Origin: an uncultured Caulobacterales bacterium
GTDB taxonomy: Bacteria; Pseudomonadota; Alphaproteobacteria; Caulobacterales; Maricaulaceae
Direction of reading: 5' to 3'
Length of the DNA stretch: 33,756 bases
Assembly: GCA_938001915.1 (NCBI GenBank)
Contig: CALLBD010000020.1
Coordinates: 1-33,756, forward strand
Each line of letters starts with the position of its first letter. The stretch's first letter is position 1. Shown here piece by piece: positions 1-7,437 of the stretch. Below the pieces are notes generated by a model. That model was not told where the DNA came from and searched no databases. It saw only the letters and a program-made list of their open reading frames with translations. A program made the translations under genes and the position numbers.

Positions 1-7
1 AAGCGAT

Positions 8-1717
<1,710 letters not shown>

Positions 1718-1752
1718 TTAGTCGAAAGTTGGGGCCGGTACTCGGCTTATGC

Positions 1753-1771
1753 GTTTTCACTGCGTGAAAGC
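1753..1771 (-). other. hairpin in groES-groEL spacer (groEL-proximal)
   Basis: Inverted repeat in the transcribed spacer between groES and groEL. The arms TTTCAC (1755-1760) and GTGAAA (1764-1769) are perfect around a 3-base loop, and the stem extends by a G-T pair and a G-C pair to 1753/1771. No T-tract follows on the minus strand, so it is not a normal terminator. It is the second of two hairpins a transcript from groES would meet. Confidence 0.5.
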
Positions 1772-1793
1772 CAGATTGGCCTGCGTCCGGTTT

Positions 1794-1821
1794 CGGATAA
1801 TTCGCTATGCGAAATTATCCG
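1794..1821 (-). other. hairpin overlapping the groES stop codon
   Basis: Strong inverted repeat with arms 1794-1805 and 1809-1821 around a TAT loop. It gives 12 base pairs with a single bulged base, and the right arm contains the groES stop codon (1815-1817). No run of T follows on the minus strand, so it should not terminate transcription efficiently. Its place fits an mRNA processing or stabilising element: cleavage between groES and groEL at a spacer hairpin is known from the Agrobacterium tumefaciens groESL mRNA. That role here is an inference. Confidence 0.55.
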
Positions 1822-2102
1822 ATGACACCCATAATGTCTGACTCTTTCATGATGAGCAGGTCTTTGCCGTCGATTTTGACTTCAGTTCCGCCCCATTTGC
1901 CGAAGAGGACGCGGTCGCCTTTCTTGACGTCAAGTTCTGCGTAATTGCCGTCGTCTTGACGGATGCCTGGGCCGACGGCGATGACTTTGCCTTCGGAGGG
2001 TTTTTCAGTCGCTGTATCTGGGATGATTATCCCGCCAGCTGTTTTTGTGTCTTCTTTGACGCGCTGAACAACAACGCGGTCATGGAGGGGACGAAATTTC
2101 AT
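1815..2102 (-). CDS. groES: 10 kDa co-chaperonin GroES
   Basis: A 95-residue GroES, the heptameric lid of the GroEL chamber. It begins [14 protein letters not shown], has the mobile-loop region around residues 17-35 ([19 protein letters not shown]) and ends with the conserved MKESDIMGV segment. Length and sequence are normal for the family. The start ATG at 2102 follows a GAGAAG-type ribosome site. It is the promoter-proximal gene of the operon: a sigma-32-like promoter (2174-2202) and a CIRCE operator (2139-2165) lie directly upstream, so it should be heat-inducible under RpoH with HrcA repression. Neither rpoH nor hrcA is in this window. A hairpin overlaps its stop codon. Confidence 0.99.
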   Translation of the reverse strand: MKFRPLHDRVVVQRVKEDTKTAGGIIIPDTATEKPSEGKVIAVGPGIRQDDGNYAELDVKKGDRVLFGKWGGTEVKIDGKDLLIMKESDIMGVIG

Positions 2103-2138
2103 GCGTCTTCTCTCTTCTTAAGTGGTTTCAAATAATAC

Positions 2139-2165
2139 TTGGCACTCCAAGGGTTAGAGCGCCAG
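2139..2165 (-). promoter_or_regulatory. CIRCE operator (HrcA binding site)
   Basis: On the plus strand the site reads TTGGCACTC, nine bases, then GAGCGCCAG. The known consensus is TTAGCACTC-N9-GAGTGCTAA, so 14 of 18 arm positions match and the spacer is exactly nine. It lies between the groES promoter and the groES start, just downstream of the expected transcription start, the usual place for HrcA repression. CIRCE together with a sigma-32 promoter is known for groESL of Caulobacter and other alphaproteobacteria. Confidence 0.85.
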
Positions 2166-2173
2166 TGCAGGGC

Positions 2174-2202
2174 ATGTGGGGCAGGCGCGCGGACTCTTCA
2201 AG
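2174..2202 (-). promoter_or_regulatory. sigma-32 (RpoH)-type heat-shock promoter of groESL
   Basis: Read on the minus strand, the -35 element is CTTGAA (2202-2197), the spacer is 15 bases and the -10 element is CCCCACAT (2181-2174). This is close to the sigma-32 consensus CTTGAA / CCCCATnT. Transcription would start near 2166-2168, immediately in front of the CIRCE arms. Confidence 0.8.
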
Positions 2203-2309
2203 AGAGAAGGTGAAGATTCTGCACAAGATGTTGCCTTTGCGACTGGAAACGTCCCAGCGGGGTCATTTTTCCCCTGTGACGCTGGCAGGCGCGCGGCTTT
2301 GGCGCGCGG

Positions 2310-2513
2310 CTAATGTCTTAGGGAGGGTATATTCTCAGAATTGCCTTCTTCGGCAAAATAGGGGTTATAGGGCTCTGAACGGGAAAAGATTGCGGAAAGA
2401 CCCACTGACCCCAGAGCCATAACGGCCCATAGGATCACACGAATTTGGACCCATAAACGCATGATGCCTTTAGGTTCGCGAGGTTCGCGCGGCGATTTTG
2501 GTTCAGCTTCCAT
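2310..2513 (-). CDS. possible small single-pass membrane protein
   Basis: A 67-residue frame that I do not recognise. The N-terminus is charged and proline-rich (SPREPREPKG). One hydrophobic segment follows at about residues 19-42 (RLWVQIRVILWAVMALGSVG), then a polar tail (SEPYNPYFAEEGNSENIPSLRH). This is the shape of a small inner-membrane protein rather than random translation. Against it: there is no clear ribosome site before the ATG at 2513, it is short, and it has no operon partner. It reads in the same direction as groES and ends about 108 bases upstream of the groES -35 element. A dyad with arms CCAGCG and CGCTGG (2254-2285) lies downstream of its stop but lacks a T-tract. Confidence 0.4.
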   Translation of the reverse strand: MEAEPKSPREPREPKGIMRLWVQIRVILWAVMALGSVGLSAIFSRSEPYNPYFAEEGNSENIPSLRH

Positions 2514-2567
2514 GTCCCAAACTTAGCAACATATCGTGAAAATTGCGTTGGGGAAAAGGGTTAGCAA

Positions 2568-2604
2568 GCCCTAAAATTTTCAGGGCAGGGAGGCCCGCTT
2601 TTTT
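2568..2604 (+). promoter_or_regulatory. overlapping hairpins with T-tract upstream of a lipoprotein gene (attenuator-like or terminator)
   Basis: Two hairpins share one arm and so cannot form together. The first pairs GCCCT (2568-2572) with AGGGC (2582-2586). The second pairs GGGC (2583-2586) with GCCC (2593-2596) and is followed by GC and a run of six T. The second would be a weak intrinsic terminator on the plus strand. No plus-strand gene lies upstream for it to terminate, which raises the possibility of a leader for the lipoprotein gene at 2692. Stems are short (4-5 bp), so chance is possible. Confidence 0.3.
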
Positions 2605-2691
2605 CCAATAATTTTTGGTTGCAGTGACTTGTTTTTCGTCTTTGGGTCAGTATCAGTGTCTAGGCGGCGCATAAAATTTGAAGGGGAAAAT

Positions 2692-3357
2692 ATGAAACTG
2701 ACAACGATAAAAGCTGCAATCATGGGGTTGGCTGTTATCTCTATAACAGGGTGCGCGACAAAATTGGACACGGTTGCCGTGAAGGATTCGGCGAATTTAA
2801 AGACCGCCTCTGGGAGTTTGAAAACGGTCACCGAGCCGGCACCTGATCTCATGCATTCACAATCGTCAAAAGCGGGCTTTGGCCTGTTGGGCGCGGCCGC
2901 CAATATAAATGCGGGGAAAAAATTAGTCGCCAAGGGCGTCCTCACTGACCCGTCCTTAACCGTCGAGGCCAAGCTCAGTGAATATCTGACGTCAAAAAGC
3001 GGGCTGACAAAATCATCAGCCATGACATTTGAGTCTCGCAAAGATGTGCCGGATGTCCCCACAAATGAGGGCGGCTATGTTATCGATGCCGAAACCGTCC
3101 TTTGGGGACTGAACTATTTCCCCTTAAATTGGACGAGTTACCAGACCTATTACACGGGTAACGTCCGGCTTATCGATCCAGAAGGCGACGTTATCGCCTC
3201 CACGAATTGTGAATATAAATATCCAGAGACCAAGGCGGAAAGTCCGGAATATGATGTTCTCGTCAGCGGAGGTGGTGTAATTTTACAACAGAACCTACAA
3301 TTGCTGGCAGATAAATGCGTAGAGCAATTTAAAACTGAAACGCTCGCAGGATTATAG
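2692..3357 (+). CDS. uncharacterised outer-membrane-type lipoprotein (paralogue 1)
   Basis: I do not recognise the family. The start is the ATG at 2692, which has an AAGGGG ribosome site and gives a proper lipoprotein signal peptide: a basic start, a hydrophobic core and the lipobox I-T-G-C with the lipidated cysteine at residue 21. The mature part is about 200 residues without further membrane segments. Around residues 75-95 is the stretch LVAKGVLTDPSLTVEAKL, and later VLWGLNYFPLNWTSYQTYY. Both recur in diverged form in the next gene (3465-3920), so the two are tandem paralogues. The residue after the cysteine is Ala, not Asp, which favours sorting to the outer membrane by the usual +2 rule. 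A fold related to DUF-type periplasmic lipoproteins is possible, but I cannot name one. Confidence 0.85.
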   Translation: MKLTTIKAAIMGLAVISITGCATKLDTVAVKDSANLKTASGSLKTVTEPAPDLMHSQSSKAGFGLLGAAANINAGKKLVAKGVLTDPSLTVEAKLSEYLTSKSGLTKSSAMTFESRKDVPDVPTNEGGYVIDAETVLWGLNYFPLNWTSYQTYYTGNVRLIDPEGDVIASTNCEYKYPETKAESPEYDVLVSGGGVILQQNLQLLADKCVEQFKTETLAGL

Positions 3358-3376
3358 ACACCGAAAGGTGTATAAT

Positions 3377-3400
3377 GAGATCTCCTTACTGGGAGGTCTC
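3377..3400 (+). terminator. hairpin between the two lipoprotein genes (possible weak terminator)
   Basis: The arms 3377-3385 and 3392-3400 form nine consecutive pairs, including one G-U, around a six-base loop. It follows the stop of the first lipoprotein by about 20 bases and is followed by GCTTGCTTT, a poor T-tract. A small perfect ACACC-GAAA-GGTGT hairpin precedes it at 3359-3372. It could terminate, or partly separate expression of the two lipoproteins. Confidence 0.45.
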
Positions 3401-3464
3401 GCTTGCTTTAACTCATTTCATTAGCGCATTCCGACTATGAGAACATTCCCTTGAGAGCGATATA

Positions 3465-3920
3465 ATGTCAGCACGCCTTACTCTCTTATTGATATCTGGG
3501 ATATGGCTGTCGTCTTGTGCAACCCAGTCTCTGCCGTCGAATTTCGTTTATGAAACGTCTCTACGCACAGAACAGGGCTTTATTGGGTCTGCGAACCGCA
3601 AAGCCTCCGCCGAAGCCCTCTTGAGCGGTGGGGTTGTGAGCGATCCCAATATCTCTCTGCAAGCCGCATTGCCTGATGCAGAGGTAAAAGTCCGCCGCTG
3701 GGGACTTGTCTATTTGTCAAAAAACTGGAAGCGCTATCAGGCCGTATTGGACGCCGATATCACGCAGGGGGATGAAAAAACGAAATGCCGTATGAGCGCG
3801 CCAGAGAGCCTCGAGGCCGCGCCGACCTTAGCCGAGATGCGAGCGGGTGAGGGGGTAGAGCTACAGCGGCTTTTGTCCAATCTGATTATGGCTTGCGCCG
3901 CACAAGCAAGCCCTAAGTAA
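3465..3920 (+). CDS. uncharacterised lipoprotein (paralogue 2, shortened)
   Basis: A 151-residue lipoprotein of unknown function with signal peptide and lipobox L-S-S-C (cysteine 18, Ala at +2). Its mature part matches the preceding gene at two places. LLSGGVVSDPNISLQAAL corresponds to LVAKGVLTDPSLTVEAKL. WGLVYLSKNWKRYQAVL corresponds to WGLNYFPLNWTSYQTYY, with the shared pattern W-G-L-x-Y-x3-N-W-x2-Y. A C-terminal Cys is also shared (MACAAQ versus DKCVEQ). It lacks most of the roughly 40-residue segment that separates the two blocks in the first copy. It starts 107 bases after its paralogue, with only a GAGAG-like ribosome site. The ATG is kept because it gives the signal peptide directly. 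Confidence 0.8.
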   Translation: MSARLTLLLISGIWLSSCATQSLPSNFVYETSLRTEQGFIGSANRKASAEALLSGGVVSDPNISLQAALPDAEVKVRRWGLVYLSKNWKRYQAVLDADITQGDEKTKCRMSAPESLEAAPTLAEMRAGEGVELQRLLSNLIMACAAQASPK

Positions 3921-3921
3921 T

Positions 3922-3948
3922 AAAAAGGCCGCAATTTTCATCGCGGCC
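3922..3948 (-). terminator. intrinsic terminator for the glycine-zipper gene
   Basis: The arms GGCCGC (3927-3932) and GCGGCC (3943-3948) are perfect. On the minus strand the stem is followed directly by TTTTTA (3926-3921), the normal layout for termination of the leftward gene that ends at 3971. On the plus strand there is no T-tract, but the same stem sits 7 bases after the stop of the convergent lipoprotein gene and may help there too. Confidence 0.75.
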
Positions 3949-3970
3949 AATGACAAAAACTTATCGTACC

Positions 3971-4891
3971 CTAGTGCACCATGTCGCACTCAAAGCGGCC
4001 ATGTCTGTGAAGCCCGCCGCGATGGACCGACTCCCGAGACAAATATTGACCTGCTCTGAAGTGGGGGTGCCGCCCGCCGCTGTAAACGGTCCGTTGAGCG
4101 ACCGGGCTATGAACAGCTGGCTGAACAATTGTCCGCGCTTGACTGTAAACAGGCGCCGTTGATGTCGCTAGAACGCGCGCGCCTTGCGCCGAGTTATAAG
4201 TCGGCAGCGTTTCGTAAGACGGCGCCGTTTCATAAGATGTTGACGTAGTATAGCTCGGAACAGTGCTATAGGTCCGGCTCGCATATTGGGTGTTATCGCC
4301 AGAGGGCGGATAGGACACTGTGCCTGACGAATAGGTGGTGCCCTGGGAAATACCGCCAGCGCCATATGTCGGGTCAGAATAGACGGGGTGGTTAGAGACC
4401 GTGACGCGGTCCTCGTAATAGGGTTGCGTGCTGCTGCCATAGCTGGTCGACGCTACAGGATATGAGCCAGAGGGGTATGACCCCGTTTGATATGACCCAG
4501 TTTGATAGGATCCCGAAGGATAAGTCGAAGCGGGATAGGTGCTCGCTGGGTAGGTGCTGGCAGGGTAACTGCCGCCCGACGTCTGATATGAATTTGTGTC
4601 ATAGACTGGGTCGCAATCAATAGCTTTATCTGCGATGCCCGCTCCCGCCAGTCCGCCGAGTACAGCGCCAATCGCGCTGCCTTCCGTGCGCGCGCCATTA
4701 CCAGACACCTGAGACCCTAACACGCCGCCAACCACAGCGCCGGCCAACCCGCCAAGCACTTGTTTTGTATCTTCATCGCGCTTGCAGCGATCATGTGCGT
4801 TACCTTGGCCGCCAAAACTATTGGCTGCGGCGAGAGCTGGAGTCAGTGAAAGTGCCATGACTAAAGCCGTCGATGATATGATATGTTTCAT
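3971..4891 (-). CDS. secreted glycine-zipper protein with pentapeptide repeats
   Basis: The chosen start is the ATG at 4891, with GGAGGT five to six bases upstream and a clear signal peptide MKHIISSTALVMALSLTPALA, giving 306 residues. An upstream in-frame start would bury this signal. After the signal, residues about 45-85 form a glycine-zipper double helix (GLAGAVVGGVLGSQ ... GAVLGGLAGAGIADKA) like the Rickettsia 17 kDa antigen and related envelope proteins. Residues 109-143 are seven pentapeptides of the types YPAST, YPSGS and YQTGS. The rest is Ser/Thr/Tyr-rich low-complexity sequence, and the C-terminus is His/Arg-rich. This suggests an exported, envelope-associated structural protein. 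No lipobox is seen. A palindrome at 5009-5022 lies upstream. Confidence 0.85.
   Translation of the reverse strand: MKHIISSTALVMALSLTPALAAANSFGGQGNAHDRCKRDEDTKQVLGGLAGAVVGGVLGSQVSGNGARTEGSAIGAVLGGLAGAGIADKAIDCDPVYDTNSYQTSGGSYPASTYPASTYPASTYPSGSYQTGSYQTGSYPSGSYPVASTSYGSSTQPYYEDRVTVSNHPVYSDPTYGAGGISQGTTYSSGTVSYPPSGDNTQYASRTYSTVPSYTTSTSYETAPSYETLPTYNSAQGARVLATSTAPVYSQARTIVQPAVHSPVAQRTVYSGGRHPHFRAGQYLSRESVHRGGLHRHGRFECDMVH
4463..4567 (-). repeat. seven 15-bp repeats encoding YPAST/YPSGS/YQTGS pentapeptides
   Basis: Read on the minus strand, seven consecutive 15-base units encode YPAST three times, YPSGS, YQTGS twice and YPSGS. Third codon positions differ between units while the amino acids stay the same, so the repeat is kept at protein level and is not a very recent slippage product. 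Unit number may vary between strains. Confidence 0.85.
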
Positions 4892-5008
4892 AAATACCTC
4901 CATTCGAACAGGCGAAGCGAAGATAGAAACCCTTCGAGAAATTCGGCTGTATAGGGAAAGATAAGTAAAGGTAGTTGAACGAAGTCTGAAACCCGATGTT
5001 AGGTTCAA

Positions 5009-5022
5009 TTCATCTAGATGAA
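5009..5022. promoter_or_regulatory. perfect 14-bp palindrome TTCATCTAGATGAA
   Basis: Perfect dyad with no spacer, in the 171-base gap between the dioxygenase gene and the glycine-zipper gene, 118 bases upstream of the latter's start. This could be an operator for a dimeric regulator. The stem has no loop and no T-tract, so termination is unlikely. Confidence 0.35.
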
Positions 5023-5062
5023 CGCTCTGGGATTACGGAAAAATCATCTAAAAATGAGGCGT

Positions 5063-5917
5063 TTAATCCAGCAAAACCCGTTTCGGGTGCTGACCTTCTA
5101 CCATTCCCATAAAAGGCGGATGGATAGAATATCCGAGTAGGCGTTGGATGTTTTCTGAAAAAGTTTTCACGCGGGCTTTGGGAATGGAAAGCGAGAAATT
5201 TTCCTGTGTCCGGCAAAATGGCGCGCAATATTGCGCCGTCAGGCACATCCGAGAGGCCTCGGTTTGATTGGCACCGCCGCCGTGCCAGAGCGGGCCGAGG
5301 AAAAAGAGAACAGAGCCTTTGGGCATGACGGCTTTGATGGACAGTTGCTTTTCATCCTCTGTCGGAATGCGGTCTCCCCAGAGGTGGGATTGCGGTAAAA
5401 GAACTGTAGCCCCGTTCTCTGCTGTAAAGTCATCCACAGCGATAATGGTCGCCGCTCCCAGCGCGCGGCGCGGGCGCGGCCACGGATAAAAACCATCATC
5501 ATAATGGAGCGGCTGCGCGGCTTCATGGGGACAGATATTGATAACTTGTAGTTGGGACAGCAGATAATTGGGCTCAAATATTTTGTCTAACAGTCCCAAA
5601 ATAAGCGGGTGCTCTACCATCGGGTTCGCAATATCTGTTTCGGCCATCATAGAATAGAGGCGCTGCGTTGCGAGGCCTTCGAAGTTATTGCGGCCAGCCT
5701 CATGTTTGAACCTAGGAAGCACATCTGCTTTTAAGGCGTCCATAGTTTCATCTGAAAAGAGCTTTTCAACGATGATATATCCGTCTTTATTGAGACTTTG
5801 CAGGAGGTCTGACAATAACTCTGGGTCTATTTGATCTTGTGACCCTGCTGTCGATTTATAACGCCCCGCCAAATCAGCGGTCTTGATTGTTGAGGAGGTT
5901 ATCTTAGGTGCGGGCAT
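5063..5917 (-). CDS. PhyH-family Fe(II)/2-oxoglutarate dioxygenase
   Basis: A 284-residue protein of the phytanoyl-CoA dioxygenase (PhyH) superfamily, cytosolic oxygenases that hydroxylate small substrates using iron and 2-oxoglutarate. The metal triad is visible as His138-x-Asp140 (HYDDGFYP) and the distal His212 (LWHGGGAN). Arg223 (ASRMCL), eleven residues later, fits the 2-oxoglutarate carboxylate ligand. The double-stranded beta-helix core spans about residues 120-235. The substrate cannot be told: members include phytanoyl-CoA, ectoine and antibiotic-tailoring hydroxylases, and the neighbours give no pathway. The ATG at 5917 has no clear ribosome site, but no better start is seen. Confidence 0.88.
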   Translation of the reverse strand: MPAPKITSSTIKTADLAGRYKSTAGSQDQIDPELLSDLLQSLNKDGYIIVEKLFSDETMDALKADVLPRFKHEAGRNNFEGLATQRLYSMMAETDIANPMVEHPLILGLLDKIFEPNYLLSQLQVINICPHEAAQPLHYDDGFYPWPRPRRALGAATIIAVDDFTAENGATVLLPQSHLWGDRIPTEDEKQLSIKAVMPKGSVLFFLGPLWHGGGANQTEASRMCLTAQYCAPFCRTQENFSLSIPKARVKTFSENIQRLLGYSIHPPFMGMVEGQHPKRVLLD

Positions 5918-6279
5918 AGATTTGGTACTTCGGTTTTATCCTAATTCCATCATGAATTGTTCAATGGAAAGGGTGACGCTATTTGAGAGAATTTTTGGTT
6001 CCTTGTTCCATTTAATTTTTGTGTAAGGCATATAATTTTGGATAGGAATAGTACTGCGTGGTAAACCGTAATGATAAGCCGGCGCCTAGGCGGCAGGCTC
6101 TTCGCCAGGGCCGGGCGTGTATTTGCTGGAAACATAATTTAAAATCCTTCGCACAAACCCTGCGCATAAACCATGCGCAAAAGGCTGCAATTGTCAAAGC
6201 GCATTTGTGAATGTTAGGTTTTGTCAGATGTTTGGATATCCTTTGTTGGGAGGTCTTTCGTGCCAGGATTTCGACGTTG
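5918..6279. other. 362-base stretch without a convincing gene
   Basis: It lies between the tsaD stop and the dioxygenase start, both on the minus strand. The only frames (61 and 108 codons, minus strand) lack ribosome sites and protein-like composition. A perfect hairpin with 7-bp arms TGCGCAT (6161-6167) and ATGCGCA (6173-6179) follows tsaD by about 100 bases, without a T-tract. A GC-rich partly self-complementary patch is at 6078-6094. The dioxygenase promoter should lie in the AT-rich part (about 5940-6060), but I cannot assign boxes. Confidence 0.5.
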
Positions 6280-7389
6280 TCAGGACTTCGGGCCTTTTTT
6301 GCCGAAACCAGATTTTGGCGCTTTGGCCGCAGCGGCACTGTCTAGCGGCCAGCGCGGGCGGGCCGGGGCGTCATAGCCGTCTATCAACCCTGCCGCTAAC
6401 CGTTCTGCGCCGGCAAGCGCAATCATGGCCGCATTATCTCCGCAGAACTTTAGAGGCGGGGCGATGAAATCAAACGTGCGGTTTTCTGCGAGCTGTTTCA
6501 GCCCTGCGCGCAGTTCCGTATTGGCGGCCACGCCGCCCGCTACGACGAGGCGGGCTTGATCTGTTTCGCTCGTTTTGCGGCGGTAAAGCGTCATGGCTTG
6601 GCTCACGCGGTCGAGCATGGTTTCCGTCATGGCGCGCTGGAAACTCGCCGCGAGGTCAGCCTTGGCCGTGTCGGATTTATCGCTGGCCTCCCAGGCGCGG
6701 GCGACGGCGGTTTTCAGACCTGCAAAAGAAAAGTCCGCATGGTCGCGTCCTTTCATTGGGCGAGGTAAATTAATGGCCTCTGGATTACCGCGCTCGGCCC
6801 ATTTTTGCACTTGCGGTCCGCCCGGAAAGCCAAGGTCCATGACCTTGGCGGTTTTATCAAAAGCTTCGCCCGCCGCATCATCTACCGTGCTGCCCAGCCG
6901 CGTATAGGTGCCTAGGCCTGTCACGCTGAGGAGCTGTGAATGACCGCCCGAAACGAGCAGGAGTAAATAGGGGAAAGCGCAGTCTTCCGTCAGGCGCGGG
7001 GAGAGGGCGTGACCTTCCAGATGGTTCACGGCGATAAGGGGTTTCCCTAGCGCCATCGCTAGGCCTTTTGCGCTCATGAGCCCTGTTATGACCCCGCCAA
7101 TGAGGCCAGGTCCCGCCGTGGCCGCAATGCCGTCAATTTGCTCCCATGGCAGGCCAGACTCTCTGACGGCTTTTGCCGTTATAGCCTCTATTTTGCGCAT
7201 ATGTGCGCGGGCGGCGATTTCTGGGACGACGCCGCCAAAGGGGCGATGTTCTTCATCTTGACTGGCGACGATATTAGACAGGAGCTCGACGCGCCCATCT
7301 TTATCACGGCGCAGCACACTTGCGGCCGTCTCATCGCAAGAGGACTCAAGACCTAAAACTATCAGCGGGCCATCTTGTTTTGTCGTCAT
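6280..7389 (-). CDS. tsaD: tRNA t6A synthesis protein TsaD
   Basis: TsaD (formerly Gcp/YgjD) transfers the threonylcarbamoyl group onto A37 of ANN-decoding tRNAs, working with TsaB and TsaE. The family signature VLGLESSCDETAAS is near the start, the metal-binding histidines are in NHLEGHALS, and the ASKH-fold motifs LLLLVSGGHSQL and VVAGGVAAN are present. The ATG at 7389 gives the usual N-terminus and 369 residues. An ATG at 7407 has a better TTAGGTC ribosome site and adds six residues, so the start is uncertain. A basic tail (KAPKSGFGKKGPKS) extends the C-terminus slightly. It is divergent from hemC with fewer than 50 bases between starts. Its partner tsaE is at 21599-22027, and tsaB is not in the window. 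Confidence 0.97.
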   Translation of the reverse strand: MTTKQDGPLIVLGLESSCDETAASVLRRDKDGRVELLSNIVASQDEEHRPFGGVVPEIAARAHMRKIEAITAKAVRESGLPWEQIDGIAATAGPGLIGGVITGLMSAKGLAMALGKPLIAVNHLEGHALSPRLTEDCAFPYLLLLVSGGHSQLLSVTGLGTYTRLGSTVDDAAGEAFDKTAKVMDLGFPGGPQVQKWAERGNPEAINLPRPMKGRDHADFSFAGLKTAVARAWEASDKSDTAKADLAASFQRAMTETMLDRVSQAMTLYRRKTSETDQARLVVAGGVAANTELRAGLKQLAENRTFDFIAPPLKFCGDNAAMIALAGAERLAAGLIDGYDAPARPRWPLDSAAAAKAPKSGFGKKGPKS

Positions 7390-7437
7390 TTTAAGGGCAT
7401 GTGCCATGTGCGCTGACCTAAGGACTGACGCCACATT

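Noticed and set aside
2288-2311. Direct repeat GGCGCGCGGCT twice, period 13
   Set aside because: Only two copies of a GC-rich 11-mer; likely chance or simple duplication with no visible role.
2165-2422. 85-codon plus-strand frame across the groES promoter
   Set aside because: It runs through the CIRCE/promoter region antisense to groES transcription and has random-looking composition.
3964-4100. Possible frameshift at the C-terminus of the glycine-zipper protein
   Set aside because: Another frame (ending IAGFTDMAALSATWCTRVR) looks at least as protein-like as the His/Arg-rich tail, but nothing in the sequence shows which is original, so the uninterrupted frame is kept.
6012-6338. 108-codon minus-strand frame after tsaD
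   Set aside because: It overlaps the end of tsaD in another frame, has no ribosome site, and its composition does not look like a protein.
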